Assembly: GCA_021798795.1 (NCBI GenBank)
Contig: JAJZBR010000007.1
Coordinates: forward strand, 1 to 43,255
Length of the DNA: 43,255 bases
Reading direction: 5' to 3'
Source of the DNA: Pseudomonadota bacterium
GTDB taxonomy: Bacteria > Pseudomonadota > Gammaproteobacteria > JAKAQQ01
A program made the translations under genes and the position numbers. Shown one piece after another: positions 1-9,724 of the stretch. Numbering within the stretch: the stretch's first letter is position 1; the number at the start of each line of letters is the position of its first letter. The notes beneath the pieces were generated by a model. It was not told the DNA's origin. It saw only the letters and a list, made by a program, of their open reading frames with translations, and ran no database searches.

Positions 1-2
1 TT

Positions 3-65
3 GTCCTCACGATTGTCTTGGCTATCCTTTTGCCCATCTTCGAACTCAACCGGCTGATCCATTAG
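3..65 (+). CDS. C-terminal end of a truncated membrane protein, possibly GspF/PilC-like (VLTIVLAILLPIFELNRLIH*)
   Basis: Open frame from the window edge to TAG at 63-65. Hydrophobic tail ending in LPIFELNRLI resembles type II secretion/pilus F-protein C termini. Very short. Confidence 0.3.
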   Translation, partial: VLTIVLAILLPIFELNRLIH

Positions 66-160
66 TCACCCCGGTGGGATCTGACTGGCAGCGATGAAGC
101 CAAGCCCTGACTTTGCAGGGTACACTAGGTGCAACGTTGCCACAGCAGGAGGAATCATCC

Positions 161-883
161 ATGCGTCACGGGCTAGCCATCGTCGCTTTCATCCTATTGG
201 CGCTGGCCGGCACGGCCTGGGCCGGATCCAGCATTAACGATCTCTCCATCCTGACCCCAGGCCAGTTTCTCGAACTTTCGACCGATCTCAGCGCCGTCGT
301 ATCGGATCCGCCCATGGGATCAGCCGCGCCCCTCGGGATCACCGGTTTCCGGATCAGCCTCTACGGACGCGATACCCGCACGGCGCATGGGAGCGCATGG
401 GGCATCGCGAGCGGCGGATCCAATATACCGGATGTGCCGACAGCCGGTCTCCGCCTTAGCAAGGGCCTGCCCTTCGGATTCGATGTGGGGGGATTTTATA
501 TGGCCGCTCCGGACGCTCATATCCGGATCTACGGTGGGGATCTCCGCTATGCCCTGATCCGGGGTGGCACCCTGTCTCCATCACTCGGAATCCGGGCATC
601 CTATGCTCGCCTTGTGGGCGTCTCCCAGCTTGCCTTTGACACAAAGAGCCTGGATCTCACGATCTCCCAGGGTTTTGGACCTCTCACGCCCTTCGCCGCC
701 TGGGGACGGATCTGGACGCAAAGCGACCCCAGTGGATCCACCGGACTACCCAATGAGGATTTCAGCCACAATGAATATGTTCTGGGCCTCGCGACGACCC
801 TCACCCTCCTCGAGATCGACCTCGAAGCGGCCCGCATTGCGGGTAACGATACCTACAGCGTCTCTCTCGGGCTCAACTTCTGA
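161..883 (+). CDS. Outer-membrane beta-barrel-like protein with signal peptide
   Basis: ATG at 161 preceded by AGGAGGA. N terminus MRHGLAIVAFILLALAGTAWAG is a signal peptide. Alternating amphipathic strands and a C-terminal aromatic residue (LGLNF*). Confidence 0.7.
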   Translation: MRHGLAIVAFILLALAGTAWAGSSINDLSILTPGQFLELSTDLSAVVSDPPMGSAAPLGITGFRISLYGRDTRTAHGSAWGIASGGSNIPDVPTAGLRLSKGLPFGFDVGGFYMAAPDAHIRIYGGDLRYALIRGGTLSPSLGIRASYARLVGVSQLAFDTKSLDLTISQGFGPLTPFAAWGRIWTQSDPSGSTGLPNEDFSHNEYVLGLATTLTLLEIDLEAARIAGNDTYSVSLGLNF

Positions 884-970
884 AACCGGCGCAACAACTG
901 CTACTCAGCGTCCCTCCTGAAATCCACTCCCAGAGCTGACCGATAGCGACGGCAAGAAGGCACGACAACC

Positions 971-1342
971 ATGGTACCGCACTTCAGCGATCATGCCGCC
1001 AACGAACGGACATTTCTGGCCTGGGTCCGGACCGTCATTGCACTCATGGCTTTCGGATTCCTGATCGAGAAGTTCGACCTTTTCCTCCGCTATCTGGCCC
1101 ATGTGATTCATGGACGCGTCGGTTTGAGTCACGCGCCACTCATGCACTTGGTCGGCGAAGGCATCATCGCATTGGCCATGATCATGCAGCTACTCGCGTG
1201 TTTCCGATACTTCGCGAACCGTCGCGCCATCAGTCTTAGTGACACGGTTCCCTCACACAGCGGGGCTTCCGAAGTTCTCGTGAGCATACTGCTCATCGCC
1301 ATGGGTTCACTCCTGCTGATCTTCCTTGCGGTCACACGCTGA
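971..1342 (+). CDS. DUF202 / YidH-family membrane protein
   Basis: ANERTFLAWVRTVIALMAFGFLIEKF is characteristic of DUF202. Three transmembrane segments. Confidence 0.85.
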   Translation: MVPHFSDHAANERTFLAWVRTVIALMAFGFLIEKFDLFLRYLAHVIHGRVGLSHAPLMHLVGEGIIALAMIMQLLACFRYFANRRAISLSDTVPSHSGASEVLVSILLIAMGSLLLIFLAVTR

Positions 1343-1455
1343 AGCAGCCGACACGCTATAATGTCCGCAATGGATAGGCATACTTCCCGCGGATGGGGAC
1401 AGCAATCGGCCTCCTTCCGATTCACATTACTCAACCCAACCAGTGACTAAACCGT

Positions 1456-3801
1456 ATGACGAATGAGAACTTCATTCCCGGCGCGGTCCTTCCCGGCTCG
1501 GTTTGGTCCCGTGCTGACAAGGACATGGTGGGTACGAGCCTCGGACACTCGCGCCTCTGGTTTACTCTGGGACAGGGGCTGCTCAACGAGGTGTTTTACC
1601 CTCGCGTTGACATCCCGCAAATGCGTGATCTCAACTTCGTGATCTCCGACCACAAGGGATTCTGCATCGATCTCCGGCGGAATGCATCCTATGACCTCGA
1701 AGAGATCGAACCCGGTATCCCGGCCCTTATCTATCGTCACCATCACGCCCGGTTCCGTTTTACCCTGCGGGTCTGCCCGGACCCGAACCGGGATACGATC
1801 CTCATCGATTATGACCTGGTGTCCAAGGATGCACTCGATCTTTTTTTCGTCCTGGCACCACGTGTCGGCAACACGGATCAAAACCAGATCGGGAGTGTTT
1901 TTCCACGCGGCCTCTTCCAGGTCATTGGCGCTCAACAGGGTCCATTCGGCCTGGCCCTGGCCGGTTGCATCGATGGGCATGATGCCCTCTCGCACCTCCA
2001 GGTAGGCGTGCTGGGTCAGTCTGACGCCTGGCGCGACCTTGAAACCCACCAAACTCTCACCCATGGGACAACCCAGGCGGGACCCGGCGTTCTGACCTTG
2101 GCAGGCGCACTCACTCCCAAGGGCACCCTTGCCATCGGGTTTTCGAGCTCGATGTCCGCCGCCTCGACCCTGGCGCGGGCCAGCCTCGCCGAGCATTTCG
2201 AAAAACCCTGGCAACAATTTCTGAGCAGCTGGCAGAACTGGAAAGCGGAACTTGATATCCTGCATCAGGCGGCTCCGGATCTCAACCCAACCCTGGCCCG
2301 ATCCCTTCTCGTACTCAAGGTGCATCAGGATCGTAGCTTCCCGGGCGCCATGGTTGCAAGCCTCAGTACACCTTGGGGAGAGTCCAGTGTGACCTCTGGA
2401 GGCTACCATCTCGTCTGGCCACGCGATCTCGTCGAAAGCGCCATGGCCTTCTTCATACTTGGAGAAGCGGCCGAAGCCCACCGGGTTTTATCCTATCTGA
2501 TCGCAACCCAGCAGCCTGATGGACACTGGTTCCAGAACCAATGGCTCGGCGGGCGTCCATTCTGGCAGGGTGTTCAGCTTGATGAGGCGGCCTTCCCCAT
2601 TCTGCTTGTCGGGTTTCTCCGTGCGGCGGGGGCATTGGGAACCATCCAGGTCAGCCAGATGGTCCGTCGTGCACTCGCATTCATCCTGAGGCACGGACCC
2701 TCGACCGATCAGGACCGGTGGGAGGAAGATGCCGGCATCAACCCATTCACCCTGGCGGTTGTCATTGCCGCTCTGGTCGAGGGCGCCAATCATCTTGACC
2801 CAAAGGAATCGGATTTCGTACTCGCCGTGGCGGACGAATGGAACGCCAGCATCGAAGAATGGTGCTATGTCCAGGATACGGATCTCACTCGGCGCTATGG
2901 AGTCGACGGCTACTACCCGAGGATCGCACCCCGCGAGGCATTGAGAAACCGTTCGGCCCTGAACCAGAGACTCCTGATCCACAACCGGACCGACAATGAC
3001 TCTCCTCCAGCCTCCGATCAGATCGCCCTTGATTTCCTTCAGCTCGTGCGCTATGGCTTGCGATCTCCCAAGGATCCCCGCATCCAGTCGAGTGTCCAGA
3101 TCGCCGATGCACTGCTCGCCACCTCGACTCCGAGCGGCCGGGTCTGGCATCGCTACAACGGCGATGGATACGGAGAGCACCCGGATGGCCGATCCTTTGA
3201 CGGTAGCGGCATCGGGCGCGGCTGGCCTCTGCTCGTTGGCGAACGGGGACACTACGCACTAGCCCTCGGCGAGGATCCCCTGCCCTATCTCAAAAGCATG
3301 ACTGCCATGACCGGTCGCGGGGGTCTCATCCCCGAGCAGGTCTGGGATCAAGCCCCCCTGCCTGCGGCCGGACTCGAGCCCGGACGACCCAGCCGCTCGG
3401 CCATGCCGCTCGTCTGGGCACATGCCGAGTTCGTCAAACTTCTGGCAAGCCGGCTCAAGGGGGAAATTATCGATCAGCCCGAGGCGGTTCGCAAACGTTA
3501 TCGCGGCCGTGTACCGGTGCGCCGTTATGTGGGCTGGTCTTTCAGTATCCAGCGGGAAACCATGCCCGCAGGCTACCCGCTCCGGCTGCTCCTCACGGCA
3601 CCGGCCCGCGTTCATTACGGCCTCGGAAGCTGGAAGGCGCCGGTCGATATTGAGACCCGTGACAGTGGCATGGGGCTTCACTATGTGGATCTGCCAACCG
3701 CCTTGCTGACCGTTGGACAGCAGGTGTTGTTCACATTCCAGTGGTCGAATGGGCGCTGGGAGGGACGCGATTTTTCAATCGGTGTCATCCGGGCGGAGTA
3801 A
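1456..3801 (+). CDS. GH15-family glucoamylase (glucan 1,4-alpha-glucosidase)
   Basis: 781 aa. Motifs GYHLVWPRDLVESA, RWEEDAGINPFTLA (catalytic acid region) and GLIPEQVWD (catalytic base region). No signal peptide seen. Confidence 0.9.
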   Translation: MTNENFIPGAVLPGSVWSRADKDMVGTSLGHSRLWFTLGQGLLNEVFYPRVDIPQMRDLNFVISDHKGFCIDLRRNASYDLEEIEPGIPALIYRHHHARFRFTLRVCPDPNRDTILIDYDLVSKDALDLFFVLAPRVGNTDQNQIGSVFPRGLFQVIGAQQGPFGLALAGCIDGHDALSHLQVGVLGQSDAWRDLETHQTLTHGTTQAGPGVLTLAGALTPKGTLAIGFSSSMSAASTLARASLAEHFEKPWQQFLSSWQNWKAELDILHQAAPDLNPTLARSLLVLKVHQDRSFPGAMVASLSTPWGESSVTSGGYHLVWPRDLVESAMAFFILGEAAEAHRVLSYLIATQQPDGHWFQNQWLGGRPFWQGVQLDEAAFPILLVGFLRAAGALGTIQVSQMVRRALAFILRHGPSTDQDRWEEDAGINPFTLAVVIAALVEGANHLDPKESDFVLAVADEWNASIEEWCYVQDTDLTRRYGVDGYYPRIAPREALRNRSALNQRLLIHNRTDNDSPPASDQIALDFLQLVRYGLRSPKDPRIQSSVQIADALLATSTPSGRVWHRYNGDGYGEHPDGRSFDGSGIGRGWPLLVGERGHYALALGEDPLPYLKSMTAMTGRGGLIPEQVWDQAPLPAAGLEPGRPSRSAMPLVWAHAEFVKLLASRLKGEIIDQPEAVRKRYRGRVPVRRYVGWSFSIQRETMPAGYPLRLLLTAPARVHYGLGSWKAPVDIETRDSGMGLHYVDLPTALLTVGQQVLFTFQWSNGRWEGRDFSIGVIRAE

Positions 3802-3830
3802 GTTTCACCCAAGCGAAGCGAGTACTTGCC

Positions 3831-6455
3831 ATGAAACCACTTGATACGATTCGGTCGACCGGGCAAAGCCTTTGGCTGGATTATATCCGGCGCGGCATAC
3901 TCGTAAGCGGGACACTCGATGAATACATCCGGACACTGGGCATCCGTGGATTGACTTCAAATCCCACGATTTTCGATCATGCCATCGCCGAAAGCAGGGA
4001 TTATGACGAGGCGATTGGAAAATACGACCCGGCTCGCGGACAAACGATCGAAGACCTTTTTTTCACTCTCGCCATCGAAGACCTGCAGAACGCGGCAGAC
4101 CGCTTTCGCTCGATTTATGACCAAAGCCAGGGAACGGACGGTTTGGTATCACTCGAAGTCTCTCCCCACCTGGCCGATGACACGGCTGGCACCATCGCCC
4201 AGGCACGCACTCTCTGGCAGGCCGTCTCGCGCCCGAATCTCCTGATCAAGGTTCCGGGAACCCCCGCGGGTGTAAGTGCCATCGCTGAACTGATCGGCGA
4301 GGGCATTTCCGTCAATGTCACCCTCCTGTTTTCCGAAACCCAGTATCGCCTGGCGGCCGATGCCTACCTCAAGGGACTTGAAAGCCGTGCGGCCAAGGGG
4401 TTGCCACTCCAGATCGCCTCTGTCGCCTCCTTGTTTATTTCGCGCTGGGACTCCCTCGCCGCTGCCCGCAAGCAGGCGCAGGGGGATCCGAACCGACTCG
4501 GATTGGCCATCGCACGGGTCAGCTATGCGGCGTATGAAGCTTTGTACCAATCCGAACGCTGGCACCGGCTCGCAAACCAGGGTGCCCATCCCCAGCGCAT
4601 GCTCTGGGCTTCAACCGGCACCAAGGATCCTGCCTTACCCGCCACCTATTACGTCGACCGGCTGATCGCCCCCCAGACGATCAACACCGTACCCGAGGCC
4701 ACGCTCCTGGCCATTTCGACCTCAGGCGATCCACAACCCCTGTTACCGCTTTCGGAAGCCCGGGCCATTCTCGACCGAGCCCATGCCAGCGGTGCCGATC
4801 TCGAAGCCTGGGGCCAGGATCTCCAAATCAAAGGCCGTGACGCTTTCATCCAGTCATTCGACGATCTCCTCGCGCAGCTCACTGAAAAAACCCGGAAACT
4901 GAGCCATGCCACGACCCCGGCGGATCCACTCGGCGGGTATCAGGGATCGGATCGTGACTCCATCGGACGGTCGATCACCTTGCTCGGAAAGGAAAAAATG
5001 AGCACCCGGCTCTGGCAACGCGACTTCACGCTCTGGCGGCCGTCTCCGGACGAGATCGCGAACCGTATGGGCTGGCTGGAGACGCCGCAATACATGACCG
5101 AACATCTTGCCCGGCTTCAATCATTCGCACAAACGGTGATCGCGGATGGCATTCGTGAAGTGCTCTGGTGCGGCATGGGTGGGTCGAGCCTGTTCCCGCT
5201 TGTCATCGAGGAGGCGTGGACGGATCCGACGACTCCGCGAATCCGGGTTCTCGACACGAGCCACCCGGTGACGTTGAAGCGCGTATGGGACAGGTATGAC
5301 CCCAAGCAAACCTTGATCGTGATCGCCTCGAAGTCAGGAACGACACTTGAGACTCGCTCCCAACTCGAACTGTTCTGGTCGCGAGACCCGGTTGGGTCCC
5401 ACTATGTCGCCATCACCGATCCGGGTACTGAACTCGCCGCATTGGCCGAAACCCGTGGATTTCGCGCCGTGTTTCTAAACGACCCGAATCTTGGAGGCCG
5501 TTATTCGGCCTTGTCCTACTTTGGTCTCGTTGCCCTGGCCTTGAAACGGGGTCCGATGGCCGCCCTGCTGCATGGAGCGCAAGCCATGGCCGAGGCCTGT
5601 GCACCCTGTGTTGCAGCGGAGGAAAACCCGGGTCTTGTCCTCGGCACCCTGCTCGGCAACCAGGCAAAGGCTGGGCGTGACAAGTGCACCCTGATTCTGC
5701 CCGAGCCGCTGGGCCGCTTCGGAGGCTGGCTCGAGCAGCTGCTTGCGGAATCGACCGGCAAGTCCGGACGAGGCATCATTCCGATCGCAGGAGAGAGAGT
5801 TGGCCAACCCGCATGCTACGGTCAGGATCGTCTCTTCATCGCCTTGACCGGCGAGGCTTCAGAACTGGATCCGCTCGCCTGCTCCGGTCACCCGCTTTTG
5901 AAACTTCCCCAGATCACCCCGGAACGGCTGGGAGCGGAAGTCTTCCGCTGGGAGTTTGCGACTGCAGTGGCGGGTCATCTCCTCGCCATCAACCCGTTCA
6001 ATCAACCCAATGTCGAGGCGGCAAAGAAAGCCGCATGGGAGCGGCTCACCCAAGGTGGACCCGCGACACCAATCGAGCCCCTGGCACGGGCGCTCAAATC
6101 GATCCGGGCTGGCGACTACCTGGCCTTACAGGCCTACATCGACCTCGATTCTCCGCTCATTCCCAGGCTGGAGTCGATCCGAACCGGACTCCGTGACCAC
6201 TACCGGATCGCGACCGAGTTCGAGATCGGTCCTCGCTACCTCCATTCAACCGGCCAACTTCATAAGGGCGGCCCCCGAACCGGGCTCTTCATCCAGTTTA
6301 TGGACACGTTCGATCAGGAACTTCCGGTACCCGGACGCTCCTTTGGATTCCGGGAACTCATCCAGGCCCAGGCAGACGGCGATTACGCGGCTCTCAAGGC
6401 GCATGGGATGCGGGTCTTCCGGGTCCCCACTGAAGAACTCCTGGCTTGGAATTGA
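3831..6455 (+). CDS. Bifunctional transaldolase / phosphoglucose isomerase
   Basis: N-terminal transaldolase (GIRGLTSNPTIFDHAI; LLIKVPGT; SVNVTLLFS) fused to a PGI domain (WCGMGGSSLFPLV; VIASKSGTTLET). Probable start is ATG at 3831 (MKPLDTIRSTGQSLW), not the ORF-track start. Confidence 0.93.
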   Translation: MKPLDTIRSTGQSLWLDYIRRGILVSGTLDEYIRTLGIRGLTSNPTIFDHAIAESRDYDEAIGKYDPARGQTIEDLFFTLAIEDLQNAADRFRSIYDQSQGTDGLVSLEVSPHLADDTAGTIAQARTLWQAVSRPNLLIKVPGTPAGVSAIAELIGEGISVNVTLLFSETQYRLAADAYLKGLESRAAKGLPLQIASVASLFISRWDSLAAARKQAQGDPNRLGLAIARVSYAAYEALYQSERWHRLANQGAHPQRMLWASTGTKDPALPATYYVDRLIAPQTINTVPEATLLAISTSGDPQPLLPLSEARAILDRAHASGADLEAWGQDLQIKGRDAFIQSFDDLLAQLTEKTRKLSHATTPADPLGGYQGSDRDSIGRSITLLGKEKMSTRLWQRDFTLWRPSPDEIANRMGWLETPQYMTEHLARLQSFAQTVIADGIREVLWCGMGGSSLFPLVIEEAWTDPTTPRIRVLDTSHPVTLKRVWDRYDPKQTLIVIASKSGTTLETRSQLELFWSRDPVGSHYVAITDPGTELAALAETRGFRAVFLNDPNLGGRYSALSYFGLVALALKRGPMAALLHGAQAMAEACAPCVAAEENPGLVLGTLLGNQAKAGRDKCTLILPEPLGRFGGWLEQLLAESTGKSGRGIIPIAGERVGQPACYGQDRLFIALTGEASELDPLACSGHPLLKLPQITPERLGAEVFRWEFATAVAGHLLAINPFNQPNVEAAKKAAWERLTQGGPATPIEPLARALKSIRAGDYLALQAYIDLDSPLIPRLESIRTGLRDHYRIATEFEIGPRYLHSTGQLHKGGPRTGLFIQFMDTFDQELPVPGRSFGFRELIQAQADGDYAALKAHGMRVFRVPTEELLAWN

Positions 6456-6501
6456 TTCCAGGCGCACCCGCCTTTTTCTCCACCCTCCTGGAGGTTCTCC
6501 G

Positions 6502-7527
6502 ATGGAACTCGGTCTGATCGGATTGGGCCGTATGGGCACGCACATGGCCCAACGGCTTTTACGCCATCATCATGCGGTCGTTGCATTTGATATTGACGCA
6601 CGAGCTGTCCATGCCCTGACTGACGAAGGCGCACGCGGAGCAGCGAGCGTTCTGGAGCTGGTTCAAGCCCTCAAACCACCACGCGCAATCTGGCTCATGA
6701 TACCGGCCGGGCTCGTCGACCAGACGATCGCAGAGGTTGCGCCCCTCCTCACTTCGGGCGACATCCTCATCGATGGCGGCAACTCGTTTTATCAGGATGA
6801 CCAGCGTCGCGCTGCCGCGCTCGAGCCCCAAGGCATCCATTACGTCGATGTCGGGACCAGCGGCGGGGTATTCGGTCTGGAGCGCGGCTATTGCCTCATG
6901 ATCGGCGGACCCCAGGCGGTCTGCTCGCGTCTTACGCCCATTTTCGAAGCCTTGGCGCCCGGCCGCGATTCGGTCGCGCGGACAGGCGCGCGACGCTCAG
7001 ACGCACAGATCAGTGCCGAAGCCGGATATCTCTACTGCGGACCAAGTGGTGCCGGCCATTTTGTCAAGATGGTGCATAACGGAATCGAATACGGCCTCAT
7101 GGCCGCCTATGCGGAAGGATTCAACCTGCTCCGTCACGCCAATGTGGGATCGAAACCTGTTGCCTCGAACGCTGAAACGACTCCGCTGCGCGAGCCTGAC
7201 GCCTATCGTTATGACCTGCCGGTCGCCGACATCGCCGAGGTCTGGCGGCGCGGCAGTGTCGTATCGTCGTGGCTTCTCGACCTCGCCGCAGATGCGCTCG
7301 CCCGGGATCCGGATCTCGGGGATTTCCACGGCCGGGTATCCGACTCGGGGGAAGGGCGCTGGACACTTCTCGCCGCAATCGAATCTGGAACACCCGCCCC
7401 CACGCTGGCCAGTGCGCTCTTCGCCCGATTCGATTCCCGCGGCGAAAGCGATTACGCCCGGCGCATTTTGTCCGCCTTGCGAAGTGAGTTTGGTGGCCAC
7501 GCCGAACAATCCGGAGATCATCCATGA
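6502..7527 (+). CDS. gnd: 6-phosphogluconate dehydrogenase, decarboxylating, short form
   Basis: [19 protein letters not shown] Rossmann start; [48 protein letters not shown] Shine-Dalgarno-like sequence upstream of 6502. Confidence 0.92.
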   Translation: MELGLIGLGRMGTHMAQRLLRHHHAVVAFDIDARAVHALTDEGARGAASVLELVQALKPPRAIWLMIPAGLVDQTIAEVAPLLTSGDILIDGGNSFYQDDQRRAAALEPQGIHYVDVGTSGGVFGLERGYCLMIGGPQAVCSRLTPIFEALAPGRDSVARTGARRSDAQISAEAGYLYCGPSGAGHFVKMVHNGIEYGLMAAYAEGFNLLRHANVGSKPVASNAETTPLREPDAYRYDLPVADIAEVWRRGSVVSSWLLDLAADALARDPDLGDFHGRVSDSGEGRWTLLAAIESGTPAPTLASALFARFDSRGESDYARRILSALRSEFGGHAEQSGDHP

Positions 7528-8930
7528 CTGGGTCTTCCGACGCATTCGTTCTATTTGGCGCGAGCGGCGATCTCGCAGCCAAGAAGATTTTTTCAGCACT
7601 CGCCAAGCTCGAAGCGACCGGATCCCTGCCGGACCGGCTGCTCGGTGTCGCGAAGAGCGGCTGGAACGTCGATCAGCTCCGGGATCGAATCCGCGACAGC
7701 CTGAAAGCCCAGGCAGCGGATCTGGACCCGCTGGTTGTCGACGCACTCTGCCGGAAGTTCGACTACCTCGATGGCGACTACCGTGACGAGGCGACATTCC
7801 AGGCGCTTGCTGCCAAACTTCAGAAAATCGCTTCACCCCTGTTCTATCTCGCCATTCCCCCGAGCCTCTTCGGTTCCGTTGCGGACAGGCTTCAGAGAAA
7901 CCACCTCACCAAGAATGCGCGACTCATCGTGGAGAAGCCGTTCGGGCACGATCTCGCTTCAGCGATCGAACTCAACCGAACCCTGCTCCGGATCGTCTCT
8001 GAAGACCGTCTGTTCCGGATCGACCATTATCTCGGGAAGGATCCGGTCCTCAACCTGGTCTACTTCCGTTTTGCAAACAGTTTTCTGGAACCGGTCTGGA
8101 ACAATCGGTACGTCGACCATATCCAGATCACCATGGCCGAGCAATTCGGCGTGGCGGATCGTGCGAGCTTTTATGACGAGGTCGGAGCCATCCGGGATGT
8201 GGTCCAGAACCATCTTCTGCATACCCTCTCGATTCTCGCCATGGAACCCCCGATCAATGCTTCCGCCCAAGCCAACCGGGAGGAAAAGACCAAAATCCTG
8301 AAGGCCATTCCACCCCTTGGGGATAATCGGATGGTACGCGGACAGTATCAAGGGTATCTCGAAGAGAAAGGCGTCCGCCCGCACTCGACGACCGAAACCT
8401 TCGTCGCACTCCAAACTTCGATCGAGACGTGGCGTTGGAGTGGGGTACCGGTCTTCATCCGGGCTGGCAAGTGTCTCGCGAGTACGGCAACCGAGATCAT
8501 GGTTCAGTTCAAGCGACCGCCGGTTTCGATTACCCATGAACCCTTTCCGCCCGGAGCCAACTACATCCGTTTCCGGCTCGGACCGGACCGGGTCGAAATC
8601 GGACTCGGCGCACGCGCCAAACGACCCGGGCCGACCATGGTCGGTCAGCCGATCGAACTGGTCGTGATGCGTAACCAGGCGGGCGAGGAAGAACCCTACG
8701 AACTCCTGCTCGGTGACGCGATCCGCGGCGATCAGGCACTTTTCGCGAGTCAGGAGGCAGTCGAAGCCGCCTGGCGAATCGTGGATCCGGCCCTGAACCA
8801 GGACAGCCCGATCTATGAATATGGAGTCGGCAGCATGGGTCCCGCTGAAGCGGCTGGCCTGATCGTCCAAAATGGCGGCTGGCACGACCCTTTGGGGCCC
8901 CGCACGGAATCACCTGACGCGCACCCCTAG
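7524..8930 (+). CDS. zwf: Glucose-6-phosphate 1-dehydrogenase
   Basis: [38 protein letters not shown] overlap with gnd. Confidence 0.95.
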   Translation: MTGSSDAFVLFGASGDLAAKKIFSALAKLEATGSLPDRLLGVAKSGWNVDQLRDRIRDSLKAQAADLDPLVVDALCRKFDYLDGDYRDEATFQALAAKLQKIASPLFYLAIPPSLFGSVADRLQRNHLTKNARLIVEKPFGHDLASAIELNRTLLRIVSEDRLFRIDHYLGKDPVLNLVYFRFANSFLEPVWNNRYVDHIQITMAEQFGVADRASFYDEVGAIRDVVQNHLLHTLSILAMEPPINASAQANREEKTKILKAIPPLGDNRMVRGQYQGYLEEKGVRPHSTTETFVALQTSIETWRWSGVPVFIRAGKCLASTATEIMVQFKRPPVSITHEPFPPGANYIRFRLGPDRVEIGLGARAKRPGPTMVGQPIELVVMRNQAGEEEPYELLLGDAIRGDQALFASQEAVEAAWRIVDPALNQDSPIYEYGVGSMGPAEAAGLIVQNGGWHDPLGPRTESPDAHP

Positions 8931-8969
8931 ACGATCCAACCCTCGACCCTTGCCCCAAAGCCGACCCGT

Positions 8970-9689
8970 ATGCCGCTTCACGTATCGCCCGACTGCCCCA
9001 CGGCCTGCCGCCAGGCATCCGCCTACCTGACCGAATGCGTAGCATCCGTTCTCAAGGGAAAAGACCACTGTACGATCGCGCTCTCAGGCGGTTCCACTCC
9101 CTGGCCCATGCTTGCTGAATTCTTCGCGCAACCCTTGCCCTGGACGAAGATTCACCTGTTTCAGGTGGATGAGCGTCTGGTCCCGGAAGGGGCGCCGGAA
9201 CGGAACTGGACGCATCTCTCCCCGCTCATTCCATCCGGCCTCGTGATCCATCCGGTCCCGGCGGATCCGTCGATCTGCGCAGATGAGTTGGTGAACATCT
9301 ATGAAACGGATCTGATCCAAACCTGTGGCCATCCCCCGGTGCTCGACCTGATCCATCTCGGACTCGGATCGGACGGGCATACCGCATCGCTTGCACCCGA
9401 TGATCCGGCGCTTCGGATCGAGGACCGATTCGTCGCAGCGGTCGCTTCGTTCCGTGGCCACTCACGCCTCACCCTCACTCGCCCCACTCTGAACCGAGGG
9501 CGCCACCGGGTATGGCTCGCATGCGGATCGGACAAGCAGGATGCACTCGCCCGCTGGATCGCGCGCGACCGGACGATCCCCGCAAGCGGGATCGGAACCC
9601 TCGCAGACCCGTTTTTCTGCGATCGGTCAGCCGTTCCGCTCGATGCCCGAAATCGTTTCCCCGTTCTGGGCTCTCGGATGCCACACTGA
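8970..9689 (+). CDS. pgl: 6-phosphogluconolactonase
   Basis: ALSGGSTPWPML, HLFQVDERLV, LGLGSDGHTASL. Follows zwf. Confidence 0.92.
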   Translation: MPLHVSPDCPTACRQASAYLTECVASVLKGKDHCTIALSGGSTPWPMLAEFFAQPLPWTKIHLFQVDERLVPEGAPERNWTHLSPLIPSGLVIHPVPADPSICADELVNIYETDLIQTCGHPPVLDLIHLGLGSDGHTASLAPDDPALRIEDRFVAAVASFRGHSRLTLTRPTLNRGRHRVWLACGSDKQDALARWIARDRTIPASGIGTLADPFFCDRSAVPLDARNRFPVLGSRMPH

Positions 9690-9724
9690 TACAATACCGG
9701 TGTGCTTGACTCAGCGGATGGTGC

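Noticed and set aside
1357-1362. TATAAT before the GH15 gene as a firm promoter
   Set aside because: -10 match is perfect but no acceptable -35 at 16-18 bp was seen.
1447-2481. 344-aa minus-strand ORF antisense to the GH15 gene
   Set aside because: Lies wholly inside a well-supported GH15 CDS. No recognisable domain; high-GC codon bias produces long antisense frames.
5956-6501. N-terminal part of the 523-aa ORF ending in gnd
   Set aside because: Overlaps the PGI domain in another frame; gnd starts at 6502 with a Shine-Dalgarno sequence.
7959-8885. 308-aa minus-strand ORF
   Set aside because: Antisense to zwf with no motifs.
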